Source: Candidatus Paraluminiphilus aquimaris
GTDB taxonomy: Bacteria > Pseudomonadota > Gammaproteobacteria > Pseudomonadales > Halieaceae
DNA length: 64,000 nt
Assembly: GCF_026230195.1 (NCBI RefSeq)
Contig: NZ_CP036501.1
Span: forward strand, 682,001 to 746,000
Direction of reading: 5' to 3'
Shown here: one piece after another, positions 42,036 through 51,197 of the stretch
Layout: each line of letters opens with the position of its first letter
How positions within the stretch are numbered: position 1 is the stretch's first letter
Notes under the pieces: model-generated
Database searches by the model: none
What the model saw: only the letters and a program-made list of their open reading frames with translations
Told to the model about the DNA's origin: nothing
Program-made: the position numbers and the translations under genes

Positions 42036-42764
42036 ATGACGACTGATCAGGCGCGTGTAGATCTTGCAGCCGCCCTTCGCTGGGCCGCAAAACTGAACCT
42101 GCACGAGGGGGTGGCAAACCACTTTTCACTTGCGATCAATGACAGTGGCTCACGGTTTTTGATGAATCCGAATCAGCGCCACTTTTCTCGCATCAAGGCG
42201 AGTGAGCTTATTGAAATTGACGTGAACGATCCTGAGGTCCTGACCGGTCCCGATGCGCCAGACATTACCGCGTGGGGTCTGCATGGCAGCATTCATCGCC
42301 ATTGCCGCCACGCACGCTGTGTCATGCATGTGCATTCGAACTATGCGACGGTACTCGCGGCGCTGGCGGATAGTCGACTGCCACCCATCGATCAAAATGC
42401 GGCCATGTTTTACAACCGCTATGTAATTGATGAGGCCTACGGAGGTCTTGCACTTGAAGACGAGGGTGAGCGATGCGCCCGGTTACTCCATGACCCCAAG
42501 AAGCGCGTGATGATTATGGGCAAACATGGACTTTTGGTTGTGGGAGCGTCGGTGGCGGATACCTTTAATCGCCTTTATTACTTTGAGCGTGCCGCTGGCA
42601 CCTACATCCAGGCATTGCAAACGGGTCGAGAGCTCCGAGTGTTAAGTGATGAAGTGGCCGAAAAAACAGCGCAGCAACTAGAGGCCTATCCCGAGCAAGA
42701 CGAACGACATTTTGCCGAGCTAAAAGCGATCCTCGACGATGAAGGCTCAGATTACCAAAACTGA
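42036..42764 (+). CDS. Class II aldolase/adducin family protein
   Basis: 242-residue zinc enzyme of the class II aldolase/adducin fold. ALRWAAKLNLHEGVANHFSL starts the domain; LHGSIHRHCRHARCVMHVHS supplies the metal histidines (about residues 88-107) and MIMGKHGLLVVGASVADTFN the third. The exact substrate is not evident; adducin-like decarboxylases and aldolases both fit. GAGG precedes the ATG loosely (TTGAGGATAGG). It is divergent from tdh and convergent with the amidohydrolase. Confidence 0.88.
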   Translation: MTTDQARVDLAAALRWAAKLNLHEGVANHFSLAINDSGSRFLMNPNQRHFSRIKASELIEIDVNDPEVLTGPDAPDITAWGLHGSIHRHCRHARCVMHVHSNYATVLAALADSRLPPIDQNAAMFYNRYVIDEAYGGLALEDEGERCARLLHDPKKRVMIMGKHGLLVVGASVADTFNRLYYFERAAGTYIQALQTGRELRVLSDEVAEKTAQQLEAYPEQDERHFAELKAILDDEGSDYQN

Positions 42765-42838
42765 AGTTCTTCCCGGCTCGCGCGCGTTTTGAAGGCTTGG
42801 CTTAGCGAAGCCGGCCCCATACTTTTTTGACAGCAGTT

Positions 42839-43999
42839 TTAGACGTTAAACACGCGTCTAAAATTATCCTCATAAAACTTGGTATGCGTCGCCTCAGCGT
42901 GGTGTGTAAGGAAGGCATCGAACGAGCCGAGAGGGTCTTTGCCGCCCTCGATGTGCGGATAGTCGCTCGCAAACATATAGAGGTCGGGGTTGGAGTGCTC
43001 GATCAATGTGCCAACGTCTTCAAAAGGGAATGCGGTAAAACCCATTTGCTCCGTTATTTGCTCCGACGGTTTTCTGGACATAGCAGCCAACTCAGGTTGC
43101 GCACGTTTGAACGCGTGGACGGTGTTGTCGAGAATATTCAGAAACGAGGGCACCCAGGACGCACCGAGTTCAACCGCTGCGCCTTTCAGCTTGCGGTGTC
43201 TTTCAAACACACCACTCAAAACCATGGCGCTGATAAAGCGCTCCGCCGCGTGGTGCAGTACTGAGTAATCGAGGGCTCTAACGTTCTCACCCCCATCGAA
43301 GGCGTCTTTGGGGAGGGGCTTGCCGTTGTTAAACCACGCCGGGTCGATATGGTAGTTGCTGCCACCAATGTGAATTAAAAAGGGCACACCACTCTCTGCA
43401 AGCCTTGACCAAAAGGGATCAAAGTCAGGGTGGCCGGGTGATTTATCGCCGCAGATTCGGTGCGGTACCCAGATTCCCTTGAGCCCGGACGCCAGTGCAA
43501 ACTCCAACTCTTTTACGGCAAGTATCGGGTCGTCGAGTGAAATACACGCCATACCCATTAGTCGATCATCGGCGCCGCAAAAAGCGGTCATCGCGCGCGT
43601 GTGTGCGCGAACAGCACCGTACTTTACGTGAGTCTCAAGTGTAGCTGAGAACGGGGCCTTGGCTGACAGCGTTGAAAAGATTATTTGCTTTTTAAAGCCA
43701 AGCATATCAAGCGCTTGCGAGCGGTGGCTGCCATCGAAAGCACCCAGAGCCTGGATTTCCTTTGATTCTGCGATCAGACCATCCCCTAAGGAAAGGAGAC
43801 GATTGATGTGATCATCTGAATGACGACCACCCTGAGCAACGAGTACAGCGACTTCTTCTTCGGTGACGCTGGAAGCAGAATAGCTGGTCAGGGGAATCAG
43901 TTCTCTTACATCCGGGTCCGCAAACTCGCGTAAGTGGGTTGGCAATTCCATGATGTGGCCGTCAGCATCATAAATGACACGGTTTCCAGCATAGCTCAT
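42839..43999 (-). CDS. Amidohydrolase family protein (ACMSD-like)
   Basis: 386-residue TIM-barrel metal-dependent hydrolase of the amidohydrolase-2 group. The N-terminal metal site is reduced to DADGH (residues 11-15) in place of DxHxH. Further metal ligands are in PFLIHIGGSNYH (about 213-224), and the distal Asp in MFASDYPHIEGGKDP (about 345-359). Members decarboxylate or hydrolyse aromatic and related acids; substrate unknown. The 307-base region upstream carries a 14-bp direct repeat that may control it. Confidence 0.88.
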   Translation of the reverse strand: MSYAGNRVIYDADGHIMELPTHLREFADPDVRELIPLTSYSASSVTEEEVAVLVAQGGRHSDDHINRLLSLGDGLIAESKEIQALGAFDGSHRSQALDMLGFKKQIIFSTLSAKAPFSATLETHVKYGAVRAHTRAMTAFCGADDRLMGMACISLDDPILAVKELEFALASGLKGIWVPHRICGDKSPGHPDFDPFWSRLAESGVPFLIHIGGSNYHIDPAWFNNGKPLPKDAFDGGENVRALDYSVLHHAAERFISAMVLSGVFERHRKLKGAAVELGASWVPSFLNILDNTVHAFKRAQPELAAMSRKPSEQITEQMGFTAFPFEDVGTLIEHSNPDLYMFASDYPHIEGGKDPLGSFDAFLTHHAEATHTKFYEDNFRRVFNV

Positions 44000-44111
44000 C
44001 GTCCTGTCCTCTTATTATTGTCGCCTTTTTGTGATGCGGCCGTTTGTCCTGCTGCAGTGGGCGCTTTTTATACACAACACGTTTTATAAAATGCCTATAT
44101 AAATCACCCTT

Positions 44112-44139
44112 TCTAATCAAATACGTCTAATCAAATATG
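44112..44139. repeat. 14-bp direct repeat upstream of the amidohydrolase
   Basis: TCTAATCAAATACG followed directly by TCTAATCAAATATG, one mismatch. It lies in the AT-rich gap 44000-44306, 112 bases before the amidohydrolase start. A hairpin GCACCG (44162-44167)/CGGTGC (44181-44186) with a T-rich loop follows. No convincing gene is seen in this gap. Confidence 0.55.
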
Positions 44140-44306
44140 TTCTGCTCGAAGCATGTTCTATGCACCGTTTTTTTAATTGTCGGTGCTCCCTCTTTTGGCG
44201 CATCCGATTATCTCAATATCATCAGACTCCCTCTTCCTACGTCGCCTTGTCAATAAGTATGGACGGAAAGAGGGGTTTCTACGGGCTGCGCGCTTGGAAG
44301 CGGTTG

Positions 44307-47300
44307 TTATAACAGTGGGCGCCCTCCGCGATCTGTTCTCAACACATTTTCAGGAGGTCGCTCAGCGCCTTGTATCTCCGGTTGTACTTTGGCGTTAACG
44401 GTCTGTGTCAATGGGACTTGCTTCTCTGACGCTGCGTCACTGAGCGAGGTGGCTACGTAAAGCATCCAGATTGGCAGGCCTGTCGCGGCCTCTTCTGATG
44501 CCCCATCACTGGGCTGCGAACTTGCGTCATTGGGGTCCGACCCAGCGGTGACTTCTGCTCCATCTGACACACCGTCACCATCGCTATCGGCGTTGTTTGG
44601 ATCGGTACCGAGGGCAACCTCATCGCCATCGTTTATACCGTCGTCGTCAGAGTCAGCGTCTTGCGGATCCGTACCAAGCTCAGCTTCTTTTGCGTCACTC
44701 AGGCCGTCGCCGTCGCTGTCTTCGCGATTATCCTCAACGGTAATGGAAACAGTGGCTTTTGCGCTTTTGTGTGATGGATTGGCTGAGTCATAAACCTCGT
44801 AGGTAAATGAGTCAGTCCCAACGAACCCTGTACCTGGCGTGAACTCGAAAACGCTAGCCGTACTGCCGGGCTGATCGCTCGCGAGCGCAAGCTCGCCATG
44901 CTCAGTCTGTGAAACGATACCGTAAGCCATTTCGCCCGCAGGGAAGTTAACAGGGAGCGTGCCCTCATATCGCTGCCCGTTGACATCTAACAGAGCCGTT
45001 AGCCTGTCATCGACTCGATTTTCCGTTGTAAGCGCACTGAGATCGATGGTCTTACTGGTATTGATCTCCATGGACATTGAGCCATCCGTAACCGAGGCAA
45101 TGGGTGACGACTGTACGTCGAAGCTGACCGTCGCGGAGCCTTTGAAAGCGTCGACATTGAGACGGTGCGAGGTGTTTGCGGTAGGCGCCTCCCCGGTCCC
45201 ACTGAAGTAATAACTGATACCTGAGGCACCACTGCCGTCCTCAAGGCCAACCGAGAGCATTGTGGGTAACGCGTCGAGTGATGTGTAGTTTATATAGATC
45301 TCATCACTATTCGCTTTCATCCACAACGAGAAGGTATAAGAAGGATCAGTGACGCTCGAGCCTTCCTCGCTCCATTCATAGGCATTCCACCATTCTATAA
45401 CGACCCAGTCTTCCTCACCGTCGGCGACGATACCAAAATAGACGTCGCCTTCAACCGCGTTACTTCCGAACACTAAGTCAGTCCAGAAAGGCGCAATGAT
45501 GCTATTGGGTCGGGCTCTCAGGGGAAGCTTCTGCGGACTGTAAGTATAGGCAGAGGCGTCTTCATCGGTGTAGTTGAACACCACTAGACCATTAGTACTT
45601 ATACCGAGTGTTTCAATGAGTTCACCGGCAATCTGCAAGTTGAGCCCGGCAACTTCAAAGCCCCAGAAGATGTCATCACAACCGTCGGGTTTCGTGATGA
45701 TATTGTCGCAGTCCAGTTCACTGCCTATGGCACTTTCAAAATCATTTTTTAACGAAAGACCTGTGGCAAAGAAGCTTTCAGAGGTAATAGCGCCGGAGAG
45801 CTCACTCAAGCTGCCGCTCCAACGCACGGTTCCTGACGCCGCATTCCCGAGCAACGTTGTGCTCGTGGCATTATTTAACTGCTCGGTAACCGAGGCCTCG
45901 TCAACTGTTAACCCATTGGGGCTTGTTATGGTGACGTTATAGGTTGCATCGGTTGCTGTGTCCGGTGCGCCTGCAATACCAACCACAACGGTGCTTGCCG
46001 TTCCGGGTGTAATTGACCCGGAGATACCCAAAACCTGGGCGTCTTCCTTCTCGCCAACCAAGATTGAAAGGGGCACAGACGCGCTTGAGATGGTTTGTGA
46101 CGGGTCTTGAATGATAAGTCTCCCCGTAAGCCAGCCCTCTGAAGCACTCGAGACGTCTAGAGTCAGCGGGACCTCAAAAGCATCGCCAGGGGTGACGGCT
46201 AGCGTTGATGCAAGCGTCACGGCGGCGTTGCTGTCATTGAGTACGAGACTCATTGAAAGCGTCAGAGCGTTGTCACCGGTGTACTTACCAACGAGCCGAT
46301 AATCACAGGATGAAAAGCACCCCTCCGACAGCGAAACCGTATCGAAAAGTAGCTCAGCACCGAGTGCACTCGCTAAATCCAGAGCACCCGCGCCGGATGC
46401 AAAAACACTCGCGGTGGTACCCGCATTTCCGATTGCCGCATCGGGATTAGCAGAATTCACCAGTGCCGATTTGACCTCAGTGGCACTTAGCTCTGGTTTG
46501 TTTTGCAGCACCACAGCGGCTGCACCAGCAACATGAGGGCTCGACATGGACGTTCCTGACAGTGCGACATAGGAGTCGCTAGTTGAGCCGATGGCTGCAG
46601 ACAGAATGGGGCTGCCAGGAGCCGCAACGTCAGGCTTTAAAACCGCTGCCTCAAAGTTCGGACCGCGTGAACTGAACGACGAGATACCGCCCTCAGGCAC
46701 TTCAGATCGTTGAAAGGCGCCAATCGTGATGTCGTCGCCCTCGGCGACGGTGGTGTAAAGCGTGAGGCCTTGGTTCAGATCAACCATGACAGAGGGGAAA
46801 GTGAGGTCGGTGAGACCGCCCATAGCGATAGCATCACCTGGCACATTGTTCATGATAATCATGCCCTGTGCACCGGCGTCTTTGAGATTCGCAGCTTTAA
46901 TATAAAAGTAGCAAGGGTCACCATCGGGAGTTAGGCCACCTCTCATGGCGATGCCAATGCCGCCATCGAAGCTACCTGCTTCAAATGGGGCACAAGCGTC
47001 ATCATTATTTGAATCGATGCTGTCGGCTAAAACTGCTCTCGCGGTGAGGTCCGTGTTGTGCACCACATCACCGCCCGGCACAGCAGGGAAGTCAACGTCA
47101 TTCAACGTCACGACGCTGAGATTGATAGAGGAGCTTTGTGTATTCGTTGACGCGATTGCAAGACCTGGCTCAGCGCAGGCAGGGCAACCGACGCTAGATG
47201 CGTTGGGGCCGGCATTTCCCGCCGAAGTTACGAGTACGACACCTGCGGCTTCGATCCGCCTAAAAACATCCGTATACAACTGATAATCAAATGACGAGGC

Positions 47301-48293
47301 TGAGCCCCCCCAAGAGTTGTTTATGACGTCCGCACCATCAGAAACAGCATCGTTGAGTGCTTGAAGAAGGCTGCTGGTGGAGCCACTCGCCGAGCCTGAA
47401 CCATCCGCCCATAGCGCTTTGTACGCCATCAAATAGGCGCCAGGAGCAACACCCGAAAGCTCCGTACCTTGTGAATCGCTTACGCGATTTCCAACCGCTG
47501 TCCCTGCAACGTGTGTTCCGTGGCCATCAACGTCATAAGGCGTGTCGATCTCTTCGGCGTTAATGTCTGAGGGGGTGTAGTGTCGGGCTACGATCAGTTT
47601 TCCGCTACAGAATGCTGGGTCGACAGTGGCGCAGTAATCATCGTCGGGTAGCACGGCCGGCGCTTCGAAGTTTGTGGCATCGAACATGGGATGTTCTGGC
47701 ACGATGCCCGAGTCAATAACGGCAACCCGTACTCCGGCGCCTGCCGTATCGCGGCCACCAACGAGTGACCAAGCTTCAGGCGCTTTTATCAGTGGAAGCG
47801 ATGCGTCCATATGTGCTCGGACAATTGAATCCCGAACGACATATTTCACGTCAGGCATGTTGCTAAGGATGTCTCGTGCATCTGGCGCGTTACTTTGAAC
47901 GACCACACCGTTGAGAACCGTGTCGTAGCGCAAATTGACCTTTGCGCCCGGTAAGTCTTGTCCCAGACCTGATACAAAAGCGTTTTGCTGCTGTTCTATA
48001 AGCTGGGCTTGCGCCTGCCGCGCGGCGAATTTCGGTGATCGGCTCGGTGAAGATTCATCGCGATCGCGAGAAAACCTGTGGTCTTCAAAGCTAACGAGCG
48101 GCTCTTCGTCAAGGACCACAATATAGCTTCTTAGATTGAACGGACTGACCGATTTATTGATGGCGTTTTCAGCAATGACTTTACCTTTCGGTACTTGGGT
48201 CTGGGGCGACGCCGCTAGAGATTCAAGGGTCGTTGAAAGCCCCAAAGCAAGTAAGGCGGCCATTACGAAACTGGTTTTCAGTTGATTCACCAT
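44307..48293 (-). CDS. Large exported subtilisin-like serine protease (S8)
   Basis: 1328 residues. Signal peptide about 1-28, inhibitor-like propeptide to about 160 (YIVVLDEEPL; DVKYVVRDSIVRAH), then the S8 catalytic domain: Asp194 (VAVIDSGI), His258 (DVDGHGTHVAGTA) and Ser582 (LSGTSMSSPHVAGAA). A PA-type insert (AQGMIIMNNVPGDAIAMGG) lies between His and Ser. Beta-rich domains follow, with a cadherin-like segment (GFVGTDSFTYEVYDSANP) and three calcium-binding TSP3-type repeats (DSDGDGLSDAKEAELGTDP) at about 1190-1258. It ends with a short hydrophobic stretch GLPIWMLYVATS (from 1272) and 44 polar residues. Probably secreted or surface bound to degrade protein. Confidence 0.93.
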   Translation of the reverse strand: MVNQLKTSFVMAALLALGLSTTLESLAASPQTQVPKGKVIAENAINKSVSPFNLRSYIVVLDEEPLVSFEDHRFSRDRDESSPSRSPKFAARQAQAQLIEQQQNAFVSGLGQDLPGAKVNLRYDTVLNGVVVQSNAPDARDILSNMPDVKYVVRDSIVRAHMDASLPLIKAPEAWSLVGGRDTAGAGVRVAVIDSGIVPEHPMFDATNFEAPAVLPDDDYCATVDPAFCSGKLIVARHYTPSDINAEEIDTPYDVDGHGTHVAGTAVGNRVSDSQGTELSGVAPGAYLMAYKALWADGSGSASGSTSSLLQALNDAVSDGADVINNSWGGSASSFDYQLYTDVFRRIEAAGVVLVTSAGNAGPNASSVGCPACAEPGLAIASTNTQSSSINLSVVTLNDVDFPAVPGGDVVHNTDLTARAVLADSIDSNNDDACAPFEAGSFDGGIGIAMRGGLTPDGDPCYFYIKAANLKDAGAQGMIIMNNVPGDAIAMGGLTDLTFPSVMVDLNQGLTLYTTVAEGDDITIGAFQRSEVPEGGISSFSSRGPNFEAAVLKPDVAAPGSPILSAAIGSTSDSYVALSGTSMSSPHVAGAAAVVLQNKPELSATEVKSALVNSANPDAAIGNAGTTASVFASGAGALDLASALGAELLFDTVSLSEGCFSSCDYRLVGKYTGDNALTLSMSLVLNDSNAAVTLASTLAVTPGDAFEVPLTLDVSSASEGWLTGRLIIQDPSQTISSASVPLSILVGEKEDAQVLGISGSITPGTASTVVVGIAGAPDTATDATYNVTITSPNGLTVDEASVTEQLNNATSTTLLGNAASGTVRWSGSLSELSGAITSESFFATGLSLKNDFESAIGSELDCDNIITKPDGCDDIFWGFEVAGLNLQIAGELIETLGISTNGLVVFNYTDEDASAYTYSPQKLPLRARPNSIIAPFWTDLVFGSNAVEGDVYFGIVADGEEDWVVIEWWNAYEWSEEGSSVTDPSYTFSLWMKANSDEIYINYTSLDALPTMLSVGLEDGSGASGISYYFSGTGEAPTANTSHRLNVDAFKGSATVSFDVQSSPIASVTDGSMSMEINTSKTIDLSALTTENRVDDRLTALLDVNGQRYEGTLPVNFPAGEMAYGIVSQTEHGELALASDQPGSTASVFEFTPGTGFVGTDSFTYEVYDSANPSHKSAKATVSITVEDNREDSDGDGLSDAKEAELGTDPQDADSDDDGINDGDEVALGTDPNNADSDGDGVSDGAEVTAGSDPNDASSQPSDGASEEAATGLPIWMLYVATSLSDAASEKQVPLTQTVNAKVQPEIQGAERPPENVLRTDRGGRPLL

Positions 48294-48454
48294 TTTTGCA
48301 ACCCCGACGTGTTAACGATCGGTCGAGTGTATCGCTTCTGAAGCAAGAACGGACATTCCCGCGCTTCAAGAGTCGTTATTGTCCCATTTTTTTAAAGTCT
48401 GCCTTGGAATCAGCAAGACCTCAGTGCACGTCAAGGCTGCTTCGTGGAAGCCTG

Positions 48455-49636
48455 CTATAAAGTTGATTGGTAAGGCGGTGAAATGTGCTCGTCGATCCAC
48501 GCTTTTGAGTCTCCTCGCGGGAGATCGAAACTCGGAGAGCCTTTACAGCTGATCCGATACATTAATCGCGCGTCATCCGGCGAGTTAATAATGCTTTTTG
48601 CTGGAGGCGCATTATGCACGGTAGAGAAATTGCTCCATATCGTTACATCGCCAGGCTGATGGAGATGATCGTAGCGATATTTTGGGTCGAGAATGTGCAT
48701 TTCAAGCTTATCCAAAAAATGACGAGACGCTGCGAGCGTCATACCTTCCACTTGTACGGGTGCAATATTGTCGCCGCGCGATGCCCAAATAGGACTGTGG
48801 AGTGATTTCTTCTGCGTACGTGGATTGGTGTAGACCAGGGGTATCAGCCAGCCTTCATCGTTCACTCGTACCCGGCGACGGAGGATGATCTTTTCCAATG
48901 CCAGTTGTTCGCTCGAAGGCAAGTCGCTAAATGCGGCCGCAGTATCGGCGTAGGCGGTTTCTCCGTTCAGCGGCAACCTCTCTCTTCTTTCCATGAGTTC
49001 CGGCGATGAGTCAGGATGGTAAAACCCCGTTTCACGCTTGATGTTGGGTACCCAAGTATTAAGCGGACTGCTGCGCGTTTTTGGCGCTGCCTGGACATAA
49101 AACATGCTGGTTGAAAGGGGTATAGGTTCAAATTCGATGTCTGTATGCCAGTGTAAACCACCGACAAACTTTTCTTCGCAGTGCTCGCCGCTCCCCGGGA
49201 GATTTGTAACGATATAGACGGCCGGGCTATTCGCACCTTTAGCGCAGGTAATGTGATCAGGAAAGGCCGCATTGCAACGGCTACTGGATTGTTGATGTGC
49301 AGGTAAAGGTTTTAGCGCTACGCCTTGCCTGTGGTACTCGACGTAGTTTGCGAAGTTCTTTGGGTGCGGAATAGGGGCCCCAAAGTGATTGGCAAGCCGC
49401 TCAAGATTGGTGACGTGAAAGCCGTTTTGATCTTGCCCCGGAAAACTGATGACCTGATATTCATCGAATAGCGCAATCAATAGCGTGGCCTGCTCACGTG
49501 ATAAGGACTGACTCAAATCCACACCGCGGATACGTCTCCCCATGCGGTCGGCGGACAAGACGGGTGTCATGCTGGAGTGCGAGCCAAAGGTGCTCAATAA
49601 TTTCTGCTGAAATGATGTGTCGCGGGAGTGTGTCAC
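48455..49636 (-). CDS. TauD/TfdA-family 2-oxoglutarate dioxygenase
   Basis: 393-residue non-haem iron oxygenase. The facial triad is HTD (GGLHWHTDIEFEP, about residues 161-173) and the distal His in WSNFSTVHNAPP; the 2-oxoglutarate Arg is in RLMYRISCKG. Longer than TauD (283) because of inserts around residues 115-150 and 190-235. The substrate is not predictable. It is followed upstream on the same strand by the SDR gene, 37 bases apart, so the SDR is transcribed first. Confidence 0.88.
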   Translation of the reverse strand: MTHSRDTSFQQKLLSTFGSHSSMTPVLSADRMGRRIRGVDLSQSLSREQATLLIALFDEYQVISFPGQDQNGFHVTNLERLANHFGAPIPHPKNFANYVEYHRQGVALKPLPAHQQSSSRCNAAFPDHITCAKGANSPAVYIVTNLPGSGEHCEEKFVGGLHWHTDIEFEPIPLSTSMFYVQAAPKTRSSPLNTWVPNIKRETGFYHPDSSPELMERRERLPLNGETAYADTAAAFSDLPSSEQLALEKIILRRRVRVNDEGWLIPLVYTNPRTQKKSLHSPIWASRGDNIAPVQVEGMTLAASRHFLDKLEMHILDPKYRYDHLHQPGDVTIWSNFSTVHNAPPAKSIINSPDDARLMYRISCKGSPSFDLPRGDSKAWIDEHISPPYQSTL

Positions 49637-49673
49637 TGAGAAGCCTCCAGAAGCCCTTTAAAAAAGGGTTGTC

Positions 49674-50504
49674 TTAATGCGGCGTTGTCATGGCCCGAGG
49701 TGGCCTTACGACAATATCGGCAACATTCACATTGATAGGTTGCGTCACCACGTACATGACTGCATTGGCGATATCCTCGGCACTGCAGAGATTTTTCTTC
49801 ATGTTTTTCGCGAACTCACCCAATGTTTCCGGGGAGTAATGCTCGCCGCGTTTCGGCGTAAGCTCGGTGCCCGACATTTCAATCATTTTCTCCACGAAGG
49901 GCCCCGGGAAGTTGCGCGCAAAGTTAGTTGCGGTTGCGCCGGGTAGGACATTGGTGACTCGAATATCGTCCTCTTCAAGCTCGTCTCGTAAGCTGGCGGA
50001 GATCACATTAACGGCGTGTTTTGTTGCGCCATAAACACCCGAGTTTCTTCTTTGTGCGGAGACCGAGGAGATATTGACGATGTGCCCCTTTGCGCCACAC
50101 TCCCTCATGGCGACAACCGCTGACTGACAACCGACCAGCAAGGCGAGAACATTTGTCTCTAACATGGCTCGCCACTCTTCAGGACTTCCATCTACGATCG
50201 AGGAGGGGAACTCAAGGCCCGCGTTATTGACCATGATATCCAGGCGGCCAGTTCGCATAACGGCGGCCTCCACTAAATTCTGGACTTGAAAGGGGTCACG
50301 TAGATCGACTGTAAGCACCGTGGCGTTTCCGCCGTCTTGCTCAATGGTGTGCTTAGCCTCCTCCATGGGTTCAGAGGTTCTGCCGGCTAGGAAGACGTGA
50401 GCACTTGCCTGTGCGAGTTGTTTTGCAATGGCCAGTCCAATGCCGCTGGAGGCGCCTGTGACGATCGCTGTCCGTCCGCTGAGTGTTTTCTTATCCATTG
50501 TCAT
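49674..50504 (-). CDS. Short-chain dehydrogenase/reductase
   Basis: 276-residue classical SDR. Cofactor motif TGASSGIGLAIAKQL (about residues 17-31), NNAG (about 93-96), catalytic Ser in NISSVSAQ and YGATKHA supplying Tyr and Lys. An Arg after the first strand (LAGRTSE) suggests NADP preference. The C-terminal part from about 215 (GTELTPKRGEHYSPETLGEF) is an extension over the minimal fold. Probably co-transcribed with the dioxygenase and divergent from the TetR regulator across the palindrome at 50530-50557. Confidence 0.93.
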   Translation of the reverse strand: MTMDKKTLSGRTAIVTGASSGIGLAIAKQLAQASAHVFLAGRTSEPMEEAKHTIEQDGGNATVLTVDLRDPFQVQNLVEAAVMRTGRLDIMVNNAGLEFPSSIVDGSPEEWRAMLETNVLALLVGCQSAVVAMRECGAKGHIVNISSVSAQRRNSGVYGATKHAVNVISASLRDELEEDDIRVTNVLPGATATNFARNFPGPFVEKMIEMSGTELTPKRGEHYSPETLGEFAKNMKKNLCSAEDIANAVMYVVTQPINVNVADIVVRPPRAMTTPH

Positions 50505-50529
50505 TTCAACGCCACATCATTTTTTACAA

Positions 50530-50557
50530 TTTGACAAAAGATGCCAATAATGTCAAA
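50530..50557. promoter_or_regulatory. Candidate TetR operator
   Basis: TTTGACA (50530-50536) and TGTCAAA (50551-50557) form a perfect inverted repeat with a 14-base spacer, in the gap between the divergent SDR and TetR genes. Both arms contain a TTGACA-type -35 sequence, one per strand. Confidence 0.6.
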
Positions 50558-50612
50558 AAAAGGACGGTGTACAAGCTCGACTAGTTCTCTGCTTTTGGGC
50601 AGACTTTTCAAT

Positions 50613-51197
50613 ATGCCTACCAACAATAAGCGCGATTCGATCACCCGAGCGGCCCATGCGCAGTTTCGCCTATACGGTTATCGAAAAACCTCTATGGAGG
50701 ACATTGCAGGCGAATTAGGTATATCGCGTGCTTCGCTGTATTCATACTTTAAGAATAAAGATGAGATCTTTAGGTCAGTCTCTGTCTCGCTGCACGAGCG
50801 AGCGCTGGCAAATGCGAAGCAGTGTTTACTGGGGCGTTGGAGCCGCGAAAACGCTTTGTCAAAAATCGAGCAAGCATTACTCGCAAGGCACCTTCCCTTT
50901 CATGACGAACAATTTCACTCGGCGCATGCCGGCGAACTGCAGGATGAGTACAGCCGGTTGTGCGGTGATGTCGTAACGCAGTCAAATACTAAGTTTCAGC
51001 AATTTCTCAAAGAAGCCTTAGATACGGCAGTCGAGGCGAAGCTGATTCGCGTCCAATCTACCAAGCTCAGCACTGCTGAGGTTGCGGAGCTCTTAAATTT
51101 GGCGACGGCTGGGCTAAAGCGAGGAGCGGATAGGCCAGGTTTATTTGAAGCGCGCGTTGCGCATTTTCTGGGCGTATTTGTCCGGGGGCTATCCTAA
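50613..51197 (+). CDS. TetR-family transcriptional regulator
   Basis: 194-residue repressor-type protein. N-terminal helix-turn-helix: SITRAAHAQFRLYGYRKTSM then EDIAGELGISRASLYSYFKN, the classic TetR pattern. The ligand-binding half is unspecific. ATG 50613 is chosen because the longer frame from 50541 would start inside the palindrome at 50530-50557 and adds a Ser-rich stretch before the domain. Divergent from the SDR-dioxygenase pair, which it likely controls. It overlaps the transporter gene convergently by 4 bases. Confidence 0.9.
   Translation: MPTNNKRDSITRAAHAQFRLYGYRKTSMEDIAGELGISRASLYSYFKNKDEIFRSVSVSLHERALANAKQCLLGRWSRENALSKIEQALLARHLPFHDEQFHSAHAGELQDEYSRLCGDVVTQSNTKFQQFLKEALDTAVEAKLIRVQSTKLSTAEVAELLNLATAGLKRGADRPGLFEARVAHFLGVFVRGLS

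Noticed and set aside
42827..43268. 145-codon plus-strand frame opposite the amidohydrolase
   Set aside because: Fully antisense to a recognisable enzyme; Arg/His/Cys-rich composition typical of a shadow frame.
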